DNA from: CAYYVK01 sp964475145
GTDB lineage: Archaea; Aenigmatarchaeota; Aenigmatarchaeia; CG10238-14; SCSR01
Length of the DNA stretch: 14,285 bases
Assembly: GCA_964475145.1 (NCBI GenBank)
Contig: CAYYVK010000018.1
Span: forward strand, 1-14,285
Reading direction: 5' to 3'
Each line of letters opens with the position of its first letter. Position 1 is the stretch's first letter. The notes beneath the pieces were generated by a model. The model did no database searches, was not told the DNA's origin, and worked only from the letters and a program-made list of their open reading frames with translations. Shown here piece by piece: positions 1 through 5,833 of the stretch. The translations under genes and the position numbers were made by a program.

Positions 1-39
1 GAGAGGAAAAAACGAAGAGATATCCAGTTTGAAGAGTTT

Positions 40-336
40 ATGAACTTAGTTAGAAGAGTTGAAGAAAGGGGTTGTATAGAAGGTTTGAGTATGTATAATG
101 ATAATTTGTACGTTAGTATCTTGCAATCCTTAAAAGATACAAACTATGGAAAGAAGCATAAACAAATAGCCAATAAAACAAATATTAAAGTGAGGGAACT
201 TACTTGGAAGCTGAGAAGGTTAAAAGAGGAAGGTTTAATTAACTATGAAAATAAAAGGTATAGTCTGAGCGATAAGGGAAAACACCTGTGTAAATACTTG
301 TTTAGTGAACTCTTATTGCTTGAATCAAAACAATAA
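40..336 (+). CDS. Winged helix-turn-helix protein, probably partial at the left edge
   Basis: Small DNA-binding-type protein of 98 residues from the ATG at 40. Roughly residues 38-80 read as a winged helix: a helix-turn-helix segment (KQIANKTNIKVRELTWKLRRL) leads into a recognition helix and a short wing (EEGLINYENKRYSLSDKGK). The phrase 'LxxEGLIxxxxxxYxLSxKG' is typical of archaeal ArsR/MarR-like winged helices. The reading frame is open back to base 1 with a charged, protein-like sequence, so the true start may lie outside the window. Another possible start is the ATG at 91. It ends 22 bp before the likely start of the DUF63 gene, so co-transcription is possible. No ligand- or metal-binding domain is visible, and the regulated target is unknown. 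Confidence 0.7.
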   Translation: MNLVRRVEERGCIEGLSMYNDNLYVSILQSLKDTNYGKKHKQIANKTNIKVRELTWKLRRLKEEGLINYENKRYSLSDKGKHLCKYLFSELLLLESKQ

Positions 337-358
337 TGTTTTAAACCATATTTATTGT

Positions 359-1138
359 ATGCTAGACTTTATCCAAAAGTACTTTATCGAGCCTACTCTT
401 CTGCAAAGTGGCTACAACCCAGTCAACACAACAGTTTATTCATTAATTTTCATTCTCTGTTTGTATGCAGCAATAAAATTTTTTGAAAAAAGTAAGATAA
501 AGCTGGATAAAAAAGCTTGGTTTGACTTATTGCCCTTTGTCTTTTTAGGAGGAATTTGGAGAACTCTTTTCGACCTAGGTTTTTTCAATTTTTTAGGAAT
601 TGTTAAATTCTTTTTCGTCACACCATTAATCTACTTCTCAGTCCTTCTCACCATCATAGTTTGCGTAGCAATTAACCAGATATACCCCAACTTTCTCAAG
701 TATTCTGGTCTTGCTCTAGCAGGATTTTTTGGTTTAACAGCTCTAACTTTTGGAAAAAACTTGTACCTTTTTTTGACTGCCTTATTCTTCTCCGCATTTG
801 TTTTTATATTCCTCCTACTCGTTTTAAGAGCGTTAAAGCTTGACAAAATTGCTAAAAGCATAAACTCTCATGTAATTTTTGGTCATGTTCTAGATGCTTG
901 CTCAGCAACAGTAGCAGTTAAACTAGCAAGCTTTAAAGAAGCACAAATACTTTCTTCTATAACTATTCTTGCATCACCTTTGCTCTTCCTCTTTCTAAAG
1001 GCCTTGGTTCCCATCCTGCTATTGTATTACATAGACAAGAAAACAGGTGGAAACACGAACTTCATCTTAAAGTTTGCTCTTCTTGTGCTAGGTTTACCGC
1101 AGGGCATACACACCTCTTTGATTTTGCTTACCGTGTAA
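359..1138 (+). CDS. DUF63 family integral membrane protein
   Basis: Multi-pass membrane protein of 259 residues from the ATG at 359. An in-frame GTG at 305 would add 18 polar residues and overlap the previous gene, so it is less likely. DUF63 signatures are visible: GYNPVNTTVYS after a short N-terminal helix (about residues 18-28), GGIWRTLFD (64-72), GHVLDACSATVAV (175-187, matching the family's 'GHxxDAsaTfva') and a C-terminal GLPQGI (245-250). The rest is about seven hydrophobic segments. Length is slightly short for the family, and the usual extension after GLPQGI is trimmed to a few residues. DUF63 is essentially archaeal and has no established function to my knowledge. It is followed by a T-rich stretch and a new promoter, so it probably ends its transcription unit. 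Confidence 0.88.
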   Translation: MLDFIQKYFIEPTLLQSGYNPVNTTVYSLIFILCLYAAIKFFEKSKIKLDKKAWFDLLPFVFLGGIWRTLFDLGFFNFLGIVKFFFVTPLIYFSVLLTIIVCVAINQIYPNFLKYSGLALAGFFGLTALTFGKNLYLFLTALFFSAFVFIFLLLVLRALKLDKIAKSINSHVIFGHVLDACSATVAVKLASFKEAQILSSITILASPLLFLFLKALVPILLLYYIDKKTGGNTNFILKFALLVLGLPQGIHTSLILLTV

Positions 1139-1144
1139 CAATTT

Positions 1145-1156
1145 ATTTTTATAAAT
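1145..1156 (+). promoter_or_regulatory. Archaeal TATA box for the trx-trxB-gdh-nadK operon
   Basis: The sequence tttttataaatc, just after the DUF63 stop codon, matches the archaeal TATA consensus. Its centre lies about 26 bp upstream of 1176-1178, which would place transcription initiation a few bases before the ATG at 1185 and give a nearly leaderless mRNA. The preceding T-rich run (1141-1150) could also serve as an oligo-T terminator for the DUF63 transcript. This is inferred from spacing and motif only. Confidence 0.6.
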
Positions 1157-1184
1157 CCTATAGTTATTCTATTCAGTGAAGAGT

Positions 1185-1442
1185 ATGAAAAAGGTAATTT
1201 TGGTAACCACTAAAACATGCCCCTTCTGTCCTTTAGCTAAGATTTTATGGAAAGAATTGCAAAAAGATTATAAGTTTGATTTTGAAGAAGTTGATGCTAT
1301 GTCGCCAGAAGGAGAAAAGCTTGTTGAAGAATTTGGTATAGGATCTGTTCCTACTACAATCATAGAAGAAAATGGAAAGAAAGAAGTTGCTTTCATCGGT
1401 GTTCCAAGCAAGGAAGAAGCTATAAAGAAAATTAAAGGATGA
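1185..1442 (+). CDS. Thioredoxin/glutaredoxin-like redox protein (CPFC)
   Basis: Small dithiol oxidoreductase of 85 residues. The active-site motif CPFC lies near residues 12-15, after a first beta strand (KKVILVTTKT). The cis-proline loop follows in SVPTTII (about 54-60), completing a minimal thioredoxin fold like the archaeal 'glutaredoxin-like' thioredoxins. The ATG at 1185 is chosen over an in-frame GTG at 1176 because the TATA box at 1145-1156 would start transcription between them. The stop codon lies in the leader of the thioredoxin reductase gene (the ATGA at 1439-1442 spans it), so the pair is very probably co-translated and this protein is the likely electron acceptor of that reductase. 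It should act in the cytosol, since no signal peptide is present. Its target proteins are unknown. Confidence 0.9.
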   Translation: MKKVILVTTKTCPFCPLAKILWKELQKDYKFDFEEVDAMSPEGEKLVEEFGIGSVPTTIIEENGKKEVAFIGVPSKEEAIKKIKG

Positions 1443-1447
1443 TTGTA

Positions 1448-2410
1448 ATGGAGTATGAGCTGATAATAGTTGGTGGTGGACCTGCAGGTCTAACTGCAGC
1501 AATTTACGCTGGTAGAAGGAAGCTTAAGACACTTTTACTAACAATTACTGCGGGTGGCCAAGTGCTGGAAGCCGAAAGAATAGAAAATTATCCAGGCTTC
1601 TTAGGAGTTAAAGGTTCTAAGCTTATGGAAAGATTCTATAAGCAAGCTATTAAATCTGGTGTTGAAATCGTCTTCGAAGAAGTAAAAGAGATAAAAGAAA
1701 TAGAAGGTGGTTACACAGTAAAAACTAATGCAAAAGAATATACTACAAGAGCTGTCATACTCGCTTTTGGAAGAACACCAAGAACCTTAAACGTACCAGG
1801 AGAAGAAAAGTTTAGAGGAAAAGGGGTTAGCTACTGTGCTACGTGCGACATGCCTCTTTTTAAAGAAAAAACAATAGCTGTTGTTGGCGGTGGTAATGCT
1901 GCCTTAGAAGCTGCTCTTTACGGAAGCAAAGTTGCAAAGAAAGTCTATTTGATTCACAGAAGAGACGAATTCAGAGGGTTTGAATCTTTTGTAGAAAAGG
2001 TGAGGAAAAAAGAAAACGTAGAACTTGTTTTAAGTAGTGTTGTTACTGAGATAAAAGGAGAAGATACTGTAAAATCAATAGTTGTTCAAGATTTAAAAAC
2101 AAGTCAGCTAAAGGAGTTGCAAGTTGATGGAGTTTTTGTAGAAATAGGTTCTGAAGTAAAGACTGATTTTATAAAGAACCTAGTAAAGCTGAACGAAAAC
2201 AATCAAATAGTTATTACAAACAATTGTGAAACTTTCTATCCCGATAAGGATGAAATTAGGCCTGGAATTTTTGCAGCTGGTGATGTAACTAGCACTCCAT
2301 TCAAGCAGATTGTTACTGCAGCTGGTGAAGGTTGCAAAGCTGCGCTCCAAGCTTACAATTACTTGCACGGAATAAAAGGAGCTCCTTTCACTAGCGAATG
2401 GAAGCATTAG
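1448..2410 (+). CDS. trxB: Thioredoxin reductase, FAD/NADPH dependent
   Basis: Low-molecular-weight thioredoxin reductase of 320 residues, the normal length. It passes electrons from NAD(P)H through FAD to the small CPFC protein encoded just upstream. Motifs in order: FAD-binding GGGPAG (residues 9-14), redox-active CATC in SYCATCDMP (Cys130 and Cys133), nucleotide-binding GGGNAALEA (about 147-155), HRRDEFR (170-176, the basic motif linked to NADPH preference), and the C-terminal FAD motif GIFAAGDV (273-280). An ATG at 1439 overlaps the upstream stop as ATGA, but the ATG at 1448 has a Shine-Dalgarno-like AAGGATGAT at good spacing and begins directly with the family's N-terminal strand, so I prefer it. 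A slightly enlarged loop (ETFYPDKDEIRP) precedes GIFAAGD. The next gene begins one base after the stop. Confidence 0.96.
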   Translation: MEYELIIVGGGPAGLTAAIYAGRRKLKTLLLTITAGGQVLEAERIENYPGFLGVKGSKLMERFYKQAIKSGVEIVFEEVKEIKEIEGGYTVKTNAKEYTTRAVILAFGRTPRTLNVPGEEKFRGKGVSYCATCDMPLFKEKTIAVVGGGNAALEAALYGSKVAKKVYLIHRRDEFRGFESFVEKVRKKENVELVLSSVVTEIKGEDTVKSIVVQDLKTSQLKELQVDGVFVEIGSEVKTDFIKNLVKLNENNQIVITNNCETFYPDKDEIRPGIFAAGDVTSTPFKQIVTAAGEGCKAALQAYNYLHGIKGAPFTSEWKH

Positions 2411-2411
2411 T

Positions 2412-3518
2412 ATGATAGAAAGTTTTGCTGACGAGTTTGGTCCAGAAAAGATAGTAGAAGTTTACGATCCTCGCGTGAAGCTTAGAGGTTTTGTCGTAAT
2501 AGATTCAACAGCGAGAGGGCCAGGGAAAGGCGGAATAAGAATGACTCCTGATATAACAATAGAAGAAGTCTTCAGGCTTGCAAGGGTGATGACTTGGAAG
2601 ACTGCTTTAGCTGACTTGCCGTTTGGCGGAGCAAAATCTGGAATAGTTTTTGATCCTAAGAAGCATTCTCTAGAAGAGAAGAAGAAGATTATGATTGCTT
2701 TTGGCCGTGCTCTCAGAAACATTGCACCAAAGCTTTACATAGCAGCTCCGGATGTTAACACTGGTGAGAATGAAATGAGATGGTTCGTCGAGGGAAACGG
2801 TTCTCTAAAGTCTTGTACCGGAAAACCTTTAGATTTAGGTGGACTACCACATGAGCTTGGTTCGACAGGGTTTGGAGTTTGTTGGGCAACAATTGAAGCT
2901 ACTAAGTTTTTAAAGATGGATGTAAAAAGCATGAGGGTTGCTGTGGAAGGGTTTGGTAATGTGGGTAGCTCTACTGCAAAGTTTCTCTCAGAAGCTGGAG
3001 CAAAGGTGGTTGCTGTGAGCGATAGCAAAGGTGGAGTCTACGATGAAAATGGAATAGACGTCCAAAAACTCTTGGAAGTCAAAAAGTCTACAGGCTCAGT
3101 AATAAACTATCAAGGAGGAAGAATTATTTCGCACGAGGAAATTTTCAAGTTGCCAGTGGATATACTGATTCCTGCTGCTATGTCTGACGTGATTAACGAG
3201 AAAAACGTGAACGAAATAAAAGCAAGAATTATAGTTGAGGCTGCAAACATCCCGATGAAACCTGAGATAGAAGAAATACTCCATAAGAGAGGCGTTCTAG
3301 TAGTTCCTGACTTTGTTGCTAATGCTGGTGGTGTTATTTCTTCCTACGCAGAATACAGAGGATACGACAAAGATAAGGCTTTCAAACTTATAGAGAAGAA
3401 AATCGTGAAGAATACAAGGCTTGTTCTAAAGAGGGCCAAGAAAGAAAATGTAAAACCAAGGGATACTGCTGAAAAAATTGCAAAAGAGAGGGTACTAAAA
3501 GCTATGAATAAAATTTAA
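2412..3518 (+). CDS. gdhA: Short glutamate dehydrogenase (Glu/Leu/Phe/Val family)
   Basis: Reversible oxidative deamination of glutamate to 2-oxoglutarate and ammonia; 368 residues. The N-terminal catalytic domain shows GPGKGGIRM (Lys39), MTWKTAL (Lys63), PFGGAKSG (Lys75) and PDVNTG (Asp114), the substrate and catalytic residues of this superfamily. The dinucleotide fold follows with GFGNVGSS (180-187), then NAGGVISS (304-311). The Lys in GPxKGG is the glutamate-type residue; leucine dehydrogenases carry a hydrophobic residue there. The protein is about 50 residues shorter than the usual archaeal enzymes (about 415-420) because the N-terminal helices are missing, and in length and N-terminal pattern it resembles leucine dehydrogenase. 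The ATG at 2412 follows the trxB stop by one base with no strong ribosome site, suggesting translational coupling. Glutamate specificity is likely but not proven. Confidence 0.9.
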   Translation: MIESFADEFGPEKIVEVYDPRVKLRGFVVIDSTARGPGKGGIRMTPDITIEEVFRLARVMTWKTALADLPFGGAKSGIVFDPKKHSLEEKKKIMIAFGRALRNIAPKLYIAAPDVNTGENEMRWFVEGNGSLKSCTGKPLDLGGLPHELGSTGFGVCWATIEATKFLKMDVKSMRVAVEGFGNVGSSTAKFLSEAGAKVVAVSDSKGGVYDENGIDVQKLLEVKKSTGSVINYQGGRIISHEEIFKLPVDILIPAAMSDVINEKNVNEIKARIIVEAANIPMKPEIEEILHKRGVLVVPDFVANAGGVISSYAEYRGYDKDKAFKLIEKKIVKNTRLVLKRAKKENVKPRDTAEKIAKERVLKAMNKI

Positions 3519-3534
3519 TAAGGTTTAAAAACAA

Positions 3535-4233
3535 ATGAAAAGTATGGAGAGAGCTGCCACAGCTTCTATCCTTGAAAAAAGTAAGCTGAAAAAAATTCTT
3601 CTAAGAAAAGGTTTCATTGCCTCAAACTACAGACCTGATTTTGTGTTGTGTTATGGTGGAGATGGAACTGTCTTGTATGCCGAAAGAATATTTCCTGGTA
3701 TACCAAAGCTGGTAGTAAAAACTACTAAAACAGTTCGAAAGTATGATTACAAACCTTCACAACTAGAAAAAATCTTGGAAAAAGTTAAAAGAGATGAGCT
3801 AAGAATAGTAAAAGAGTCTAAGATTTGTGCAGAGTTTAACAAAAAAACTTTGACTGCGCTTAACGAAGTCCAAATTCGTGCTTGCAACCCTGTTAGAGCT
3901 TTAAGGTTTTCTGTCTCTGCCGGAAATAAAAGATTTAGAAAATTAATAGGAGATGGTGTAATAATTTCTACACCATTTGGGTCTACTGCCTACTACTCTT
4001 CTGCTGGCGGAAAAATGTTTAGGAAAGGAATTGGAATAGCTTTTAACAATTTGCATGGAAATCGTATAAAACCTTTTGTCATACCTTCCAACCAGAAGGT
4101 TAAGGTTAAGATCGAAAGGGAAAAGGCTTGGCTGCTTATCGACAATTATGAAAAGTTTTTCGAGCTCCAACCTGGTGATACAGTAACGGTAAAAACATCA
4201 AAAGAAGTTGCAAAGTTTATAAAAGTAAAGTAG
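3535..4233 (+). CDS. nadK: NAD kinase, compact form
   Basis: ATP- or polyphosphate-dependent phosphorylation of NAD to NADP in the cytosol; 232 residues. The diagnostic GGDGT lies at 41-45 (Asp43 catalytic), LNEVQIR at 109-115 (Asn110-Glu111), and the long NAD-binding stretch DGVIISTPFGSTAY begins at 140. GGDGT comes earlier than in most NAD kinases (commonly around residue 60-75). A stop at 3526-3528 in the same frame rules out an upstream extension, so the first Rossmann strand with its initial glycines is genuinely missing or very reduced. The gene starts 16 bp after the glutamate dehydrogenase stop, with aaggt about 11 bp upstream; the ATG at 3544 is an alternative start. As the last gene of the run it would supply NADP(H) to the reductase and dehydrogenase before it. 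Its stop abuts the stop of the convergent MinD-like gene. Confidence 0.9.
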   Translation: MKSMERAATASILEKSKLKKILLRKGFIASNYRPDFVLCYGGDGTVLYAERIFPGIPKLVVKTTKTVRKYDYKPSQLEKILEKVKRDELRIVKESKICAEFNKKTLTALNEVQIRACNPVRALRFSVSAGNKRFRKLIGDGVIISTPFGSTAYYSSAGGKMFRKGIGIAFNNLHGNRIKPFVIPSNQKVKVKIEREKAWLLIDNYEKFFELQPGDTVTVKTSKEVAKFIKVK

Positions 4234-5028
4234 TTAAACTAGCTCTTTCAGATTTTTTACTCTCTTCCTTCCAATAATCCTTCTCAACTCTGATAAAAAC
4301 TTGGAAAAGAGCGTCTCCTTTTGAAAGAAATTCCTTCCAGTTATCTTGGATGCTAACCTGTTTATTGCAATGCTAGAAGGAGAAAACGGTAAGTATTCTA
4401 TCACAGGTTTGTTAAAAGCCAGAGCTATGTTTACGCTCTCGTCATAAGGTATCTCTTCCAGAACTTCTATCCCTGTTAATTTTTCCACTTCCCTTTTGTT
4501 TAATTCATGAGGCAAACCTTTTACCATGTTTAAGACTATGCCTAACGGTTTTATGTTGAGCTTTTCTACTATCTGAATAGCCTTTATCACGTCTACTAAA
4601 GCTGAAGTATACGGTACTGTAACAAATATTACTTCATTGCTTGTTTGCAGAACGCTCATCGGCTCTTTTCCAAAACCAGGAGCTGAGTCTAGAAGAATAG
4701 CATCGCTGTCTATTTCCCTTACGTACTTGTGAAGTACGTTTATGTCTAAGTCGATTAAAGAGTTTAGCGAAAGCGAGGCTGGAATTATGTTAAGTCCGTG
4801 GTAATTGTACATGGCCTCTTGCAAACTGCTGAAACCTTTTAAAACATCGTTCAAAGTTTTATCATAAGTGTAAATTCCAAAAATAAAACCAAGATGAGAA
4901 GTAGTAACGTTGCAGTCAACCACAGTTACTTTCATTCCTTGATTTGCCATTGCTAAGCCCAAGTTCGCTACTAGTGTAGTCTTACCAACGCCGCCTTTGC
5001 CAGAGACTATTCCTATAACTCTTGACAT
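4234..5028 (-). CDS. MinD/ParA-type ATPase, downstream copy of a tandem pair
   Basis: Deviant-Walker-A ATPase of the MinD/ParA/SIMIBI class; 264 residues. Visible features: GKGGVGKTT (Lys11 signature, Lys16), switch I region VDCNVTTSHLG (about 38-48), Walker B ILLDSAPG with a following glutamate, and the typical MinD segment GIVLNMV near residue 160. The C-terminal tail (LFSKFLSELRRIIGRKRV) looks like an amphipathic, basic membrane-targeting helix. Such proteins dimerise on ATP and position other proteins or particles on membrane or DNA. It starts 2 bp after the stop of the upstream MinD-like copy, so the two are co-expressed, and it ends the four-gene minus-strand operon. The second acidic residue of the MinD 'DxD' is Asn here. 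No MinE or MinC gene is visible. Cargo is unknown; the setting suggests a link with glycan synthesis. Confidence 0.87.
   Translation of the reverse strand: MSRVIGIVSGKGGVGKTTLVANLGLAMANQGMKVTVVDCNVTTSHLGFIFGIYTYDKTLNDVLKGFSSLQEAMYNYHGLNIIPASLSLNSLIDLDINVLHKYVREIDSDAILLDSAPGFGKEPMSVLQTSNEVIFVTVPYTSALVDVIKAIQIVEKLNIKPLGIVLNMVKGLPHELNKREVEKLTGIEVLEEIPYDESVNIALAFNKPVIEYLPFSPSSIAINRLASKITGRNFFQKETLFSKFLSELRRIIGRKRVKNLKELV
4979..5016. repeat. 38-nt perfect direct repeat, copy 1 (P-loop of MinD-like gene)
   Basis: Bases 4979-5016 are identical to 5779-5816, exactly 800 bp away in the same orientation. The segment encodes the start of the P-loop region (IGIVSGKGGVGKT) on the minus strand of each MinD-like gene. 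Flanking DNA differs. Every synonymous position across this stretch is the same, unlike the rest of the two genes. Confidence 0.9.
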
Positions 5029-5030
5029 AT

Positions 5031-5822
5031 TTAAACCCTTCTAAATATAACTAGTGAATTCATGATTAAATTCTTTAGAGAAGATTGAAAAGAAGAAAAG
5101 AGAGAGGGTATAGGTTCTCTATAACTCTTTCCCAAAATTTTTGCTGCTATTTTCTTAAAAGCAATGCTAGACTTTGAGTTTGGCTGAAGCACGATAGAAG
5201 GGGTATGGAGAATCAAACTTCTTTGTACAGAAGAATCTTCTGGAATTGAGGCTATTATTGGCAAGCCTAACTCTCTTCTCACTTCCCTATCTGTTAGCTC
5301 GTATGGAGCATACCTTACTCTGTTCAAAATTATTCCTTCTAGAGAAGCACCAACTTTTTCAGCAACTTCTTCTAGCATTTGTGTTGATAGGAGAGAAGAA
5401 GGGTCTGGTGTCATAACTGCAAAGGTTTTGTCTGCTGTCTGAAGAATGGTAGTTACTTCTTCTCCAAGAGTTGGTGGTGAATCTATCATGATCATACTTT
5501 CTGGTTTGTCTAAGGTAGAAATAGACTTCCTAAAAGCTTTCTCGTCAAACTTTTGATTAAAACCTAGCTCAGAAGGAATTATCTTAACACCAACAGGATG
5601 TCTGTATAAAGCGTCGAAAACAGAACACTTTCCAGAAAGAACAGAATTCAGAGTTTTTGGAAAATAGAACATACCAAAGTGTAAGTGAAGGTTTGGTGCT
5701 GTGATGCTCGCATCTACAAGCGTTGTATCTGTGTAGAATTGGGTAGCAAGTGCTACTCCAACATTTGCAACTATCGTTGTCTTACCAACGCCGCCTTTGC
5801 CAGAGACTATTCCTATTATCAT
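5031..5822 (-). CDS. MinD/ParA-type ATPase, upstream copy of a tandem pair
   Basis: Second MinD-like ATPase, 263 residues, clearly paralogous to the copy that follows it but diverged over most of its length. Features: GKGGVGKTT (Lys9, Lys14), switch I VDASITAPNLHLHFG (the second acidic position is Ser), Walker B MIMIDSPPT, GIILNRVRY, and SIPEDSSVQRS, the conserved late MinD motif. The tail LFSSFQSSLKNLIMNSL is amphipathic and could bind membrane. The start lies 11 bp after the stop of the GT4 glycosyltransferase and the stop 2 bp before the next copy, so it belongs to the galT-like/GT4/minD/minD operon. The DNA encoding IGIVSGKGGVGKT is identical, base for base, to that of the other copy. A heteromeric or cooperating pair is plausible, but partner and cargo are not visible. 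Confidence 0.87.
   Translation of the reverse strand: MIIGIVSGKGGVGKTTIVANVGVALATQFYTDTTLVDASITAPNLHLHFGMFYFPKTLNSVLSGKCSVFDALYRHPVGVKIIPSELGFNQKFDEKAFRKSISTLDKPESMIMIDSPPTLGEEVTTILQTADKTFAVMTPDPSSLLSTQMLEEVAEKVGASLEGIILNRVRYAPYELTDREVRRELGLPIIASIPEDSSVQRSLILHTPSIVLQPNSKSSIAFKKIAAKILGKSYREPIPSLFSSFQSSLKNLIMNSLVIFRRV
5779..5816. repeat. 38-nt perfect direct repeat, copy 2 (P-loop of MinD-like gene)
   Basis: Partner of 4979-5016, same orientation, 800 bp away. It lies in the upstream MinD-like copy. Identity stops abruptly at both ends: upstream on the plus strand, cgttgt here against gtgtagt-type sequence in copy 1; downstream, tatc here against aact. A gene-conversion tract or strong purifying selection would both explain it. 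Confidence 0.9.
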
Positions 5823-5833
5823 TTTTCAACAAG

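Noticed and set aside
305..358. GTG start at 305 for the DUF63 gene
   Set aside because: It would overlap the winged-helix gene by 32 bases and add a polar, Asn-rich leader not seen in the family; the ATG at 359 starts directly at the conserved first helix.
2412..3518. Annotation as leucine dehydrogenase
   Set aside because: Length and N-terminus fit, but GPGKGGIR carries the glutamate-type lysine where leucine dehydrogenases are hydrophobic, and PDVNTG plus the TGKPLDLGG segment match glutamate dehydrogenases.
4234..5822. Nitrogenase iron protein or Mrp/NBP35-type Fe-S carrier for the P-loop pair
   Set aside because: The CxxC or paired-cysteine motifs of those families are absent; the late SIPEDSSV-type motif and amphipathic tails favour MinD/ParA.
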